The notes beneath the pieces were generated by a model. That model did no database searches. It saw nothing but the letters and a program-made list of their open reading frames with translations, and was not told the origin of the DNA. A DNA stretch of 30,500 nt, from positions 1 to 30,500 of the forward strand of contig DAIMZF010000031.1 of the NCBI GenBank assembly GCA_036734085.1. Reading direction: 5' to 3'. Numbering within the stretch: position 1 is the stretch's first letter; each line of letters starts with the position of its first letter. This stretch comes from J038 sp036734085 (lineage in GTDB: Bacteria; Chloroflexota; Anaerolineae; Aggregatilineales; Phototrophicaceae). Position numbers and translations under genes: made by a program. This document shows, piece after piece, positions 22,089 through 30,500 of the stretch.

Positions 22089-24650
22089 TTAGTTGTTTTC
22101 GTCAAAGTCCCGCAGGGTAAACTCGTCCTGCTGGAAGTCCTCCGGGCTGTATTGGCCTAAGTCGAAGGCGGCTTCCTCGCGGGTGGGTTTGGTCGCCGGG
22201 CGCAGATAGTCGCTGGCGGCGTTGGCGTGACGCTCGAACACCAGTTGGCCGTTCAGTTCATCAATCACAATCAGGTCGCCCACCGTGAAGTCACCGCGCA
22301 GTAAGCGCACACTTAGCGGATTTTCCACATAACGCTGGATCGTCCGGCGCAGAGGCCGCGCCCCGTAAGCGGGTTCAAACCCCTGTGAGGCCAGCCAATG
22401 CCGCGCCGGTTCCGTCAGATGAATCTCCATGCCGGTTTCCAGCACACGCTCGGCCACGTTCCGCATCTGCAAATCAACCATCTTTTCCATATCCGGCTGG
22501 GTAAGCGGGGAGAAGATGAGGATTTCGTCGATACGGTTTAAAAACTCTGGCCGGAAGGTGTCGCGCAAGGCGCGTTCAATCTTCTGGTGGTCAACCATCG
22601 CGTCCTGTTCATCCGCACGGACGAAGCCGAGCGCACCGCCCCGCCGCGCAAATTCTGTGCCTAGATTACTGGTCATGATGATGACTGTATTCCTGAAGTC
22701 TACCGTGCGGCCTTGTCCATCGGTCAGGCGGCCATCCTCAAGGATTTGCAACAGCGCGTTCCATACGTCGGGGTGCGCTTTCTCGATCTCATCAAACAGG
22801 ATGACGCGATACGGACGGCGGCGCACGGCTTCGGTCAATTGGCCGCCTTGTTCATAGCCCACATAGCCGGGCGGCGCACCGAACAAGCGACTGGTGTTAT
22901 GCTGTTCGCGGTATTCGCTCATATCTATGCGGATGAGCGCCTCTTCATCATCAAACATAAATTCCGCCAGGGCTTTGGCAAGCTCGGTTTTGCCGACGCC
23001 GCTACTGCCCAAAAAGATGAATGAGCCGATAGGCCGCTTGGGGTCTTTAAGGCCACTACGGGCGCGGCGGATGGCGTCTGATAGCGCGGCGATGGCTTTA
23101 TCCTGCCCGATGACGCGCTCGTGCAGGGCGTCTTCCATACGGAGCAATTTCTCGCTTTCGCTTTCCAGCATCTGGCTAACCGGGATGCCCGTCCATTGGC
23201 CGACGACCTGCGCGATGTCTTCCGCGTCTACCACTTCATCCAGCGTGTTCTCTTTTTGCCAGACGTAACGCTCGCGCTCGTATTCTTCTTCCAATTGCAG
23301 GCGCTGAACCTTCAGTTGGGCGGCGTGTTCGTAATCCCGCGCCATGCCTGCGGTTTCTTCTTCGGTCATCAGGCGGTCGATGGCGTCTTTCATCTCGCGC
23401 AGGCGGGGCGGCATACTATACAGCGCCACGCGCAATTTTGCGGAGGCTTCGTCTAGTAAGTCGATGGCTTTATCCGGCAATTTGCGCCCGGTCACGTAGC
23501 GGTCAGACAAGCGCACGGCGGCCTCAATCGCTTCTTCCGAGATGGTGACGCGATGGTGGGCTTCGTAACGGTCACGCAGGCCGTAAAGCATTTCAATCGT
23601 ATCATCGACGTTGGGTTCATCCACATAAACAGGCGCAAAACGACGATCCAACGCGCTGTCTTTTTCGATATACTGGCGGTATTCGTCCAGCGTGGTCGCG
23701 CCGATGGTCTGTAGCTCGCCGCGTGCAAGGGCAGGCTTCATCATATTACCGGCGTCAATCGCGCCACCGCCGCCACCCGCACCGACCACCTGATGCAGTT
23801 CGTCGATGAACAGGATAATCTCGCCTTCGGAGCGTTGCACTTCTTCAATAGCGGCCTTCAGGCGTTCTTCAAACTCACCCCGAAAACGGCTTCCGGCCAA
23901 CATGCCGGGTAAATCCAACGAGATAACGCGCTTGCCGTGCAGAAGCTCCGGCACGTCGCCACTCATAATTTTCTGCGCGAGTCCCTCCACAATGGCGGTC
24001 TTGCCGACGCCTGCCTCACCGATGAGTACCGGGTTATTCTTGGTACGGCGGCTCAAAATCTGGATGACGCGCAAAATCTCGGCATCGCGGCCAATCACCG
24101 GGTCTAGCTTGCCCTCTAGCGCCATCTTGGTGAGGTCACGGCTATATTTTTCCAGTGTGCGGTAGCGGCTTTCCGCTTGCGGGTCAGTCACCCGTTGCCC
24201 GCCGCGTATGTCCTTGATGGCATCGAGCACGCGGTCACGGTGCAGGCCATTATCCGTCAGGATTTTGGCGATGGGCGTGTTGCGCTCGCTGACAACGGCT
24301 AAAAAGATGTGTTCTGTGCTGATGTACTCATCGCGCAGACGGTTGGCTTCCTCATTAGCAAGGTCTATCACGCGCTTAACGCGGGGGGTGATGAACACTT
24401 GCCCGGTGCCCCCGCCATAGATGGCGGCTTTGGGGCTGGCTTGCAGGATGTCGTCCACCCGTGAACGCAAGACGCTAATATCCACTTTGAGCGCGTCCAG
24501 CACCTGCGGAATCACGCCGTCGGCTTGTTCCAGCAAGGCCAACAGGATATGCTCCACATCGACCTGATTATGCCCGTAGCGTTGCAGAATTTCATAAGCG
24601 CGGGCGGCGGCGTCCTGGGCGCGTTCGGTGAACCGTTCAAATCGAATCAT
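22089..24650 (-). CDS. clpC: ClpC-type AAA+ unfoldase
   Basis: ATP-driven hexameric unfoldase that feeds proteins to ClpP. 853 residues: an N-terminal Clp repeat domain (F-T-E-R-A-Q-D-A and the second repeat F-I-T-P-R-V-K), AAA1 with Walker A G-E-A-G-V-G-K-T (about residue 210) and I-D-E-L-H, a short UVR-like middle segment (A-R-D-Y-E-H-A-A-Q-L-K), and AAA2 with G-S-S-G-V-G-K-T (about 550) and F-D-E-I-E-K-A-H. The short middle domain and an L-G-F tripeptide after the Walker B region (about 673) are ClpP-docking features that favour ClpC over ClpB. The tail is acidic. ATG 24650 is preferred to the adjacent GTG 24653, with AGGGA upstream. clpP is not in the window. It is divergent from panB. 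Confidence 0.93.
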   Translation of the reverse strand: MIRFERFTERAQDAAARAYEILQRYGHNQVDVEHILLALLEQADGVIPQVLDALKVDISVLRSRVDDILQASPKAAIYGGGTGQVFITPRVKRVIDLANEEANRLRDEYISTEHIFLAVVSERNTPIAKILTDNGLHRDRVLDAIKDIRGGQRVTDPQAESRYRTLEKYSRDLTKMALEGKLDPVIGRDAEILRVIQILSRRTKNNPVLIGEAGVGKTAIVEGLAQKIMSGDVPELLHGKRVISLDLPGMLAGSRFRGEFEERLKAAIEEVQRSEGEIILFIDELHQVVGAGGGGGAIDAGNMMKPALARGELQTIGATTLDEYRQYIEKDSALDRRFAPVYVDEPNVDDTIEMLYGLRDRYEAHHRVTISEEAIEAAVRLSDRYVTGRKLPDKAIDLLDEASAKLRVALYSMPPRLREMKDAIDRLMTEEETAGMARDYEHAAQLKVQRLQLEEEYERERYVWQKENTLDEVVDAEDIAQVVGQWTGIPVSQMLESESEKLLRMEDALHERVIGQDKAIAALSDAIRRARSGLKDPKRPIGSFIFLGSSGVGKTELAKALAEFMFDDEEALIRIDMSEYREQHNTSRLFGAPPGYVGYEQGGQLTEAVRRRPYRVILFDEIEKAHPDVWNALLQILEDGRLTDGQGRTVDFRNTVIIMTSNLGTEFARRGGALGFVRADEQDAMVDHQKIERALRDTFRPEFLNRIDEILIFSPLTQPDMEKMVDLQMRNVAERVLETGMEIHLTEPARHWLASQGFEPAYGARPLRRTIQRYVENPLSVRLLRGDFTVGDLIVIDELNGQLVFERHANAASDYLRPATKPTREEAAFDLGQYSPEDFQQDEFTLRDFDENN

Positions 24651-24745
24651 CACGCTTCTTCCCTAATCTGGGGTGGGGCTAGGCTTGGTTAGCACCACCA
24701 GTTACTGACATGGCTTGATTGTAGCTTAAATCTCGGTTTCTGGCT

Positions 24746-24772
24746 TTGAGTGTACGCCGTGCATGTTAGAAT
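24746..24772 (+). promoter_or_regulatory. Candidate panB promoter
   Basis: TTGAGT (24746-24751), a short 15-bp spacer, TAGAAT (24767-24772) preceded by TGT. A second extended -10, TGC-TAAAAT (24820-24825), lies nearer the gene without a good -35. Confidence 0.4.
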
Positions 24773-24907
24773 CATATTGTTGCTATCTTAGAGATATGTA
24801 GGCTGTAACTTTGTTCTGCTAAAATTGTTTTAGGATGATAAAACACTTTGCTGGATAGCAAAAAATTATCGCAACGTTATAAGTCACAAAACGAAAGATT
24901 AACCCCA

Positions 24908-25762
24908 ATGGCAAAACGACTGACCATTCTTGACTTACAGAAGATGAAGGCGGATGCCACGCCCATCACCATGCTGACGGCCTATGATGCCTTTAGCGCC
25001 AAAGTCGCGCAGGCCGCCGGAGTGCCCGCTATCCTGGTGGGGGATACACTGGGGATGGTGGTGCAAGGCCACGATTCAACCCTCCCCGTGACGCTCGACC
25101 ATATGATTTACCATTGCGAGATCGTCACGCGCACCACCCAGACGCCGCTTGTGGTGGGGGATATGCCATTTATGACTGCCACCACCAACGCGGAAGCCAC
25201 CCTGCACAATGCCGCCCGCCTGATGCAGTCCGCCGGGGTGGGCGCGGTAAAGCTGGAAGGCGGCGCATACATCGCGCACACCATCCGCCATTTGACACAG
25301 GCTGGTATCCCAGTGATGGCGCACATCGGCCTTACGCCGCAGAGCGTGAATCAGTTCGGCGGGTTTAAGGTACAGGGGCGCGATGTCGAGGCGGCTGTGC
25401 AATTGGTACGCGATGCGGACGCGGTGCAGGCGGCGGGCGCGTTCGCGGTGGTGCTGGAGCTTGTGCCCGCGCCGTTGGCGGGATTCATCAGCCAACGTTT
25501 GACTATTCCAACCATCGGCATTGGGGCCGGGCCGGACTGTGATGGTCAGGTGCAGGTCTTCCATGATGTGCTGACGTTATTCACGGAATTTATGCCGCGT
25601 CATGCCAAGCGTTACAGCGATGCAGGCGGGATTATGCAGGCGGCCATCGCGCAATACGTCGCGGAAGTGCAAGCCCGGCAGTTCCCTACAATGGAACATG
25701 CCTTTAAAATGGACGAGGCCGTTCTAAGCCAGGTCAGGACGGCGATGGGCACAACACCATAG
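24908..25762 (+). CDS. panB: 3-methyl-2-oxobutanoate hydroxymethyltransferase
   Basis: First committed step of pantothenate (CoA precursor) synthesis: adds a hydroxymethyl group from methylenetetrahydrofolate to 2-oxoisovalerate to give ketopantoate. 284 residues, a TIM barrel. Visible motifs are M-L-T-A-Y-D-A at the start, L-V-G-D-T-L-G-M-V with the metal-binding Asp, G-A-V-K-L-E-G-G, H-I-G-L-T-P-Q-S, L-E-L-V-P with the expected catalytic Glu, and I-G-I-G-A-G-P-D-C-D-G-Q-V. The frame can be read from a TTG at 24848, but M-A-K-R-L-T-I-L-D-L matches family N-termini, so 24908 is chosen despite a weak ribosome-binding site. panC and panD are not adjacent. Confidence 0.95.
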   Translation: MAKRLTILDLQKMKADATPITMLTAYDAFSAKVAQAAGVPAILVGDTLGMVVQGHDSTLPVTLDHMIYHCEIVTRTTQTPLVVGDMPFMTATTNAEATLHNAARLMQSAGVGAVKLEGGAYIAHTIRHLTQAGIPVMAHIGLTPQSVNQFGGFKVQGRDVEAAVQLVRDADAVQAAGAFAVVLELVPAPLAGFISQRLTIPTIGIGAGPDCDGQVQVFHDVLTLFTEFMPRHAKRYSDAGGIMQAAIAQYVAEVQARQFPTMEHAFKMDEAVLSQVRTAMGTTP

Positions 25763-25783
25763 CCCAACCGCCGGATAAATTAT

Positions 25784-25812
25784 TTGCGTCGCACCCTAAA
25801 GCCCACTATACT
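25784..25812 (+). promoter_or_regulatory. Promoter of the cyclase pair
   Basis: TTGCGT (25784-25789), 17-bp spacer, TATACT (25807-25812), about 40 bases before the first cyclase gene. Confidence 0.65.
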
Positions 25813-25853
25813 GCAAGCATGACCTTTGAGTGATTTAACAGTCTGATAGAGTA

Positions 25854-27602
25854 ATGTCAAATACAAACGATTCAACCCTGATAAAATCTATGCTTGGCGA
25901 AGTGCGCCAAATTCGCGCTCTAGCGGATGAAACACTGGCCGCTCTGCGGAGCCAGCGCGAACTGTTGCAGTCACGCGGGATGAATTTGCCGCCGATGGCG
26001 ATACAGGCGATGACCCACTTTGCGGAAAACATCGCCAGGCTGGAAACAGAATTGGTGGAAGAACAGGTCGAACTGGGGCAATTGCGTTTTCTGGTACAGA
26101 CGAGCGCGATGGTCAACTCCTCATTTAACGTCAATGATGTGCTGGTGCGCGCGATGGACGTTATTATTGATCTCACCCACGCCGAACGCGGTTATATCAT
26201 CCTGCGTAATGATGAAACACAGGAGTTTGAATTCCGCGTTGTACGAGAAAACGAACTGAACCCCAAGCAGGGCGGCAGTACCCCGCAGATTAGCCAAACC
26301 ATCCTGCGCGACGTGCTGACTACCGGCCAACCGTTGCTGACCGATAACGCCTATCAAGATCAACGCCTGCAAGAGGGCGCGAGCATCGCACAGATGGTGT
26401 TACGCTCTGTGCTGTGTGTGCCGTTGCGCTATAAAGAAGATGTCTTCGGCGTGGTCTATGTGGACAATCGCCTGCGGGCAGGGGTGTTCACCGACCGGGA
26501 GAAACGCCTGCTGACGGCATTTGCAAACCAGATGTCGGTAGCGGTGGAAAATGCGCGGCTGTACATCAACATCCAGCATACAATGGAAGAAATCCGCCAG
26601 ATTAAGCAACTGATGGACGACGTGTTCGCCTCTATCGGTAGTGGGGTGGTGACGACCGACATCACCCATCAGATTTTGTTATTTAATCGTGCGGCGGAGC
26701 AAATCCTGGAGCGTAAATCTGATGAGGTCATCGGCCAGACGCTGATGAGCGTGATTCCGGGCGTCAGTGCGGATTTAAACAGCCATCTGAGCAAGGTACG
26801 GGCGGACAGAAGCGGCCAGACGCTGGAAGCCGAACTGCAAATATCCCGGCGGCGCGTGGCGCTGAACATGAAGCTCACTCCCTTACGCGGGGCGGCAGGG
26901 GTGGCGATGGTCATAGACGACATGACCGCTAAAAAGGCCAGCGAAGAAACCCTGACACTCATCCGGCGTTACCTGCCGCCGGAAATGGTGGACAACATCC
27001 ACACGATTTCGCGGTTGGCGCTGGGGGGGGAAAAACGAGTCGTTACGTGTATGTTTGTAGATGTGCGCCCGGTAGATACCTTCCCGGAGCATTACAGCCC
27101 GCGTGCTATCATGGAACATATGAACCAGTACCTCACACGGGCGACAGATAAAATCCACCGTCATAAGGGCATGATTGATAAATATATGGGCAACGTGGTG
27201 ATGGCGCTGTTCAACAGCCAGCTTAACCCGATGGACAACCACGCGGCACGGGCGCTGGAAGTCGCGCTGGAGATTCGCGAGTCCTTCCTGCGGTTTTATG
27301 ATGAACAGGGCATCAACCCCGACCCGCATTATTACCGCATCGGCATTCACACGGGCGAAGCCACGCTCGGCAATGTCGGGAGTTTAACCCGGCGTGAATT
27401 TTCCGCGATTGGGGATACCATCAACCTGACGAAACGCCTGGAAGAAAACGCGCACTACGGGCAGATTATCGTCAGCGAGAACACCCTGCAACACGCCCAG
27501 TCCTTTACCTCACTGGATGGCCTCGACATCCGCGAGCATGAGCCGCTACAGGTAAAAGGCCGCCAGCAAAAGACCATTGTTTACGAGATATTCCGAGCAT
27601 AA
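25854..27602 (+). CDS. GAF-PAS-class III cyclase homologue A
   Basis: 582 residues, no membrane helix: a helical N-terminus, a GAF domain (about 75-225), a helix, a PAS domain (about 255-360) and a class III nucleotide cyclase domain (about 375-582). Class III cyclases dimerise and make cAMP or cGMP, with metal Asp residues from one chain and an Asn/Arg pair from the other. The first metal Asp is present (F-V-D, residue 403), but K-x-x-G-D reads K-Y-M-G-N (Asn 447), so the second metal ligand is lost. The Asn/Arg pair is intact (I-N-L-T-K-R, Asn 524 and Arg 528), and so is the Lys before the glycine. It should therefore not be active as a homodimer. The next gene, three bases on, is a paralogue with the opposite losses. 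Confidence 0.9.
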   Translation: MSNTNDSTLIKSMLGEVRQIRALADETLAALRSQRELLQSRGMNLPPMAIQAMTHFAENIARLETELVEEQVELGQLRFLVQTSAMVNSSFNVNDVLVRAMDVIIDLTHAERGYIILRNDETQEFEFRVVRENELNPKQGGSTPQISQTILRDVLTTGQPLLTDNAYQDQRLQEGASIAQMVLRSVLCVPLRYKEDVFGVVYVDNRLRAGVFTDREKRLLTAFANQMSVAVENARLYINIQHTMEEIRQIKQLMDDVFASIGSGVVTTDITHQILLFNRAAEQILERKSDEVIGQTLMSVIPGVSADLNSHLSKVRADRSGQTLEAELQISRRRVALNMKLTPLRGAAGVAMVIDDMTAKKASEETLTLIRRYLPPEMVDNIHTISRLALGGEKRVVTCMFVDVRPVDTFPEHYSPRAIMEHMNQYLTRATDKIHRHKGMIDKYMGNVVMALFNSQLNPMDNHAARALEVALEIRESFLRFYDEQGINPDPHYYRIGIHTGEATLGNVGSLTRREFSAIGDTINLTKRLEENAHYGQIIVSENTLQHAQSFTSLDGLDIREHEPLQVKGRQQKTIVYEIFRA

Positions 27603-27605
27603 CTT

Positions 27606-29453
27606 ATGGCCGACGATAACAATACAAACTCGATTACCGGGAACATCCAGCAACTGAACAACCAGCTAGAAGAAGTCATCCAACTGATGTTGAGCCAGCA
27701 TGACATGCTCAAGCAACGCGGGATGACATTGCCTTCCGGCTCAATCGATAATTTGACGCTGTTAAAATCCCGGTTAGGGTCTTTGCAGAATCTTGTCGTC
27801 AATGCGATGATTGAACTGCAACGCCTGCGGGCATTGGCGGAAACAACCGCGCTCATAAACTCCACATTGGCGGTCGATAGCGTTTTAGAGCAAGTGATGG
27901 ATACCGTCGTCGGGCTGACGGGCGCGGAACGCGGCTACATTGTGCTCAAAGACCGCGAAACAGGCGAGTTTGACCAGTTCCGCGTGGCACGCGGCATCGA
28001 CCACGACGCGCTATCCGGCTATGGCGGCGGGGATGAGCCAAACGTCAAGCGGCAGGCGCTCATCGTCAGCCGGACGGTCGTCAACGAAGTGGCGAGAACA
28101 GGTGAGGCCGTGCTGACGGACAACGCCAGCCAGGACGAGCGTTACCGGAGCCAGCAGAGCATTGTCGGTTTTGCCCTGCGGAGTATCCTCGCTGTGCCTT
28201 TAAAGGTGCGCGATGAAGTCATCGGCGTGGTGTATTGCGATAATCGTATTCTGGCGGGGTTGTTCCAGGCCAGTGATTTAGAGACTCTTAAGGCGTTTTC
28301 CAACCAGGCCGCCGTTGCAATCGAGAACGCCCGCCTGTTTGAGGAAGCCCACCGCCGACTGGAACACATCACAGAGATGCGTGACCTGATGGACAACGTG
28401 TTCGACTCCATCGCCAACGGTGTGATTACGGTGAATGTGGAAGGCGTGATTACCGCGTGCAATGCCGCCGCGCTGAATTTGCTCCATGCACCGGCAGGGT
28501 TCGATGCGTCCGGGCATCTGCTGGTGGAAGTCATCCCGGAATTAAACCTCACGTTCCACGAAGCAGTGGGCAAAGTGCGGGCGGATGGCAAGCAACGCCT
28601 GTTTGAGCTACGGCCTATGATTCAAGGCTTGGGTAAACGTCATTGGAGCGTCATTATCAGCAGTTTGATTGACGCCGCCGGGTATCCGCAGGGCATCGCC
28701 ATTGTCATTGATGACCTGACCGAGCAAAAACAACGCGAAGCTCAATTACAGGAATTACGCCGTTACCTGCCCGGCGCGTTGATTGATAACTTTCAGTCAA
28801 TGGATGAGGTTAATCTGCAAGGGGAGGAGCGCGTCATCACCGTGATTGCCACCGATGTGCGCGGCTTCACCAGCTTTAGCGAACGGCTGGAACCGGAACA
28901 GTTAATGGAAGTCATCAACCACTACCTTAGCCTTGCCAGCGATGGCATTAACCTGTACGAAGGCATTGTGGATAAATATATGGGCGATGCGGTGACAGGC
29001 TTATTCAACACCCAGCTTAACCCGCAGGAAGACCACGCCATCCGCGCCGTGCGCGCCGCCCTGAGCGTGATTTATGACCTGTACGCCCTCCACGAGATTA
29101 TGCCGGACGACCAACGACTCTATTATGGCATCGGCATCCACACCGGCCCGGCGTATCTGGGGAACGTCGGTAGCCCGGATAGGCAGGAATTCTCCGCCTT
29201 AGGGGAGGCGGTCAGTGTGGCAAAATTGCTGGAAGCCAACGCCAAGCCCGGCGAGATTATGATTAGCGCGGCGACCTATGAGCAAGTAAAGGGGTATTTT
29301 GAGTGCGAGATGCATCCGGTGGAAAAAACGGGTGGACGCTACCCGCTAGAGGTCATGTACAAGGTGACAGGCCGCAAAAAAGGCACACAGACTACACAAC
29401 TCTTCCTCGACCCGGAACTGGCGGAATTGCTGGCGGAAGACGATACCGAGTAA
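27606..29453 (+). CDS. GAF-PAS-class III cyclase homologue B
   Basis: 615 residues, the same layout as the gene three bases upstream; shared N-terminal (R-G-M-x-L-P) and GAF (E-R-G-Y-I-(I/V)-L) sequences mark them as tandem duplicates. The cyclase domain keeps both metal Asp residues: T-D-V-R-G-F-T (Asp 417) and K-Y-M-G-D (Asp 461). The Asn/Arg region, however, reads G-E-A-V-S-V-A-K-L-L-E: Ser 537 replaces Asn and Leu 541 replaces Arg. It thus resembles the metal-binding (C1-type) half of a heterodimer, and the upstream protein the Asn/Arg (C2-type) half. The GAF and PAS domains may sense small ligands or redox state. The three-base spacing implies coupled translation and a fixed ratio. Confidence 0.9.
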   Translation: MADDNNTNSITGNIQQLNNQLEEVIQLMLSQHDMLKQRGMTLPSGSIDNLTLLKSRLGSLQNLVVNAMIELQRLRALAETTALINSTLAVDSVLEQVMDTVVGLTGAERGYIVLKDRETGEFDQFRVARGIDHDALSGYGGGDEPNVKRQALIVSRTVVNEVARTGEAVLTDNASQDERYRSQQSIVGFALRSILAVPLKVRDEVIGVVYCDNRILAGLFQASDLETLKAFSNQAAVAIENARLFEEAHRRLEHITEMRDLMDNVFDSIANGVITVNVEGVITACNAAALNLLHAPAGFDASGHLLVEVIPELNLTFHEAVGKVRADGKQRLFELRPMIQGLGKRHWSVIISSLIDAAGYPQGIAIVIDDLTEQKQREAQLQELRRYLPGALIDNFQSMDEVNLQGEERVITVIATDVRGFTSFSERLEPEQLMEVINHYLSLASDGINLYEGIVDKYMGDAVTGLFNTQLNPQEDHAIRAVRAALSVIYDLYALHEIMPDDQRLYYGIGIHTGPAYLGNVGSPDRQEFSALGEAVSVAKLLEANAKPGEIMISAATYEQVKGYFECEMHPVEKTGGRYPLEVMYKVTGRKKGTQTTQLFLDPELAELLAEDDTE

Positions 29454-29497
29454 GCGTGGTGGTTGCCATCTGTTAAAATCCTAACCCCTCTCTATCT

Positions 29498-29525
29498 TTG
29501 CGCGTCGGAACATCTGTGCTAGAAT
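29498..29525 (+). promoter_or_regulatory. Promoter upstream of nadK
   Basis: TTGCGC (29498-29503), 16-bp spacer, TAGAAT (29520-29525) with TGC extended -10, about 110 bases before the nadK ATG. The remaining leader shows no clear structure. Confidence 0.55.
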
Positions 29526-29637
29526 CAATTTTTAGCGAAGACTCATGCTCAAGCCCTGTTCAACGGTGGCGAGTCCCTGCGCGGCGGTGTAGACTCCATA
29601 CAGGGATAAGACAAACACGCAAGGAAAACACCCGGCG

Positions 29638-30498
29638 ATGACGATTCAGCAAGTGGCAGTGCTCGCCCACCCCTTACGCCCACCGAGTTATGCGGTCGCG
29701 GCGGAAATCCGCGACATCATCCGCGCACAGGGGGTTGGTGCGACGGCCTTTAACGATTGGACGGCGGAAGGGGTGCGGGCGGTCGTCGCGGAAAGCTCTA
29801 TTGTTATCGCTATCGGCGGGGATGGCGCGATGTTGCGTGCGGCGCGGGTGTGTGCGCCGTTGGGCGTGCCCATTCTGGGTATTAACATGGGCTATCTCGG
29901 CTTTTTAACAGAGGTCAATTCCGTTGAGGAAGTCGCGCCTGCGGTGATGCGTGTGCTGGCGGGCGAATACTGGACGGAGACACGCCTGATGCTCCGGGCA
30001 GAGGTCAGGAATGCGTCCGGGCAAGTGGGCATCTCCGGCGAAGCGTTGAACGATATTGTCATCAGTGGCAACGCTGTTGGCCGCATGACCCACCTGGAAG
30101 CACACATCGACGGCCACTGGACGACGACCTATAACGCGGATGCGCTGGTGGTGGCGACGGCGACCGGCTCTACGGCCTATGCGCTCTCGTGCGGTGGGCC
30201 AATCCTGCCACCGGAACTCAACAACATCCTGATTGTGCCTGCCGCGCCGCACCTGAGCATGGCGCGCCCGCTTGTTTTGTCCGAAGGGGTGCAGGTGGAT
30301 ATTCTGCCGACGGCCAACAACCGCAACCCGGTTTTAATCCATGCGGACGGCGTGACGTTAGGCGAGATTGACACAGGGGAACGGGTATGCGTGCGGGCGA
30401 GTGAGCATGTTACGCGCTTCATCCGGTTACGGGATCGCAATTACTTCTATCGTTCATTGTTAGACCGTTTAGAGCCGCGCATCCCGGATGGGGGATGA
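29638..30498 (+). CDS. nadK: NAD kinase
   Basis: Phosphorylates NAD to NADP in the cytosol, the only route to NADP. 286 residues, complete. Motifs: G-G-D-G-A-M-L-R-A-A (about residue 60), G-I-N-M-G-Y-L-G-F-L-T-E (about 82), and the conserved N-A-D-A-L-V-V-A-T-A-T-G-S-T-A-Y (about 168) followed by C-G-G-P-I. AAGGAAA lies upstream of the ATG. It has its own promoter and follows the cyclase pair without an obvious terminator, so some readthrough is possible. NAD kinase in the same window as a TIR/ART gene is probably coincidence. Confidence 0.96.
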   Translation: MTIQQVAVLAHPLRPPSYAVAAEIRDIIRAQGVGATAFNDWTAEGVRAVVAESSIVIAIGGDGAMLRAARVCAPLGVPILGINMGYLGFLTEVNSVEEVAPAVMRVLAGEYWTETRLMLRAEVRNASGQVGISGEALNDIVISGNAVGRMTHLEAHIDGHWTTTYNADALVVATATGSTAYALSCGGPILPPELNNILIVPAAPHLSMARPLVLSEGVQVDILPTANNRNPVLIHADGVTLGEIDTGERVCVRASEHVTRFIRLRDRNYFYRSLLDRLEPRIPDGG

Positions 30499-30500
30499 GA

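Noticed and set aside
29638..30498. Functional link between NAD kinase and the TIR/ART fusion
   Set aside because: They are about 18 kb apart with unrelated genes and an assembly gap between; nadK is a universal housekeeping gene.

Overview
The window looks like a draft-assembled bacterial chromosome of moderately high GC (my estimate by eye is the upper 50s percent), most likely from the Chloroflexota (Anaerolineae-like). The reasons are inferential. There are very acidic proteins full of P-D-W-L motifs with a terminal TPR, soluble GAF/PAS class III cyclases, an actinobacterial/archaeal-type inositol-phosphate synthase, a fused glycyl-tRNA synthetase and a HrcA/CIRCE-controlled groESL. A run of exactly 100 N (21381-21480) marks a scaffold gap. 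I found no tRNA, rRNA, CRISPR array or insertion sequence.

Layout. 1-3581: two acidic PDWL-repeat proteins in one transcription unit (the first cut by the window edge), then a structured intergenic region with a terminator. 3776-4225: ndk, converging on glyQS (minus, to 7317). 7496-9658: groES-groEL with extended -10 promoter, a letter-perfect CIRCE operator and a strong terminator. 9669-14428 is an accessory island: a TIR-DarT-like fusion gene, a zinc-dependent phospholipase-like gene 7 bp behind it, a solitary HK97-type phage portal gene, and a small two-helix membrane protein behind a perfect palindrome. 14468-18887 (minus): a 1459-residue PBP1A-like protein with key catalytic residues replaced in both enzymatic domains. 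19170-19997: a lipoprotein. 20137-21264: inositol-phosphate synthase. After the N gap come a DIP1984-family gene (minus, last residues in the gap), clpC (minus), panB, two tandem GAF-PAS-cyclase genes, and NAD kinase.

How the genes fit together. Much of the window is housekeeping: nucleotide pools, translation, protein quality control, pantothenate, NADP and inositol. Three items stand out. (1) A TIR domain and a DarT-like ADP-ribosyltransferase domain, both from NAD-consuming families, are joined in one polypeptide; the DarT half has Gln where the catalytic Glu is expected. (2) The two tandem cyclases have complementary active-site losses: the upstream one keeps the Asn/Arg transition-state pair but has lost a metal Asp, and the downstream one keeps both metal Asp but has lost Asn/Arg. 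This is what an obligate heterodimer with one composite site, as in mammalian C1/C2 adenylyl cyclases, would look like. (3) The large penicillin-binding-protein homologue is a full-length apparent pseudoenzyme with a long acidic cytoplasmic region and a 9-9-9 dyad operator in its leader. These readings come from comparing motifs with remembered family consensus; no alignment or search was run.
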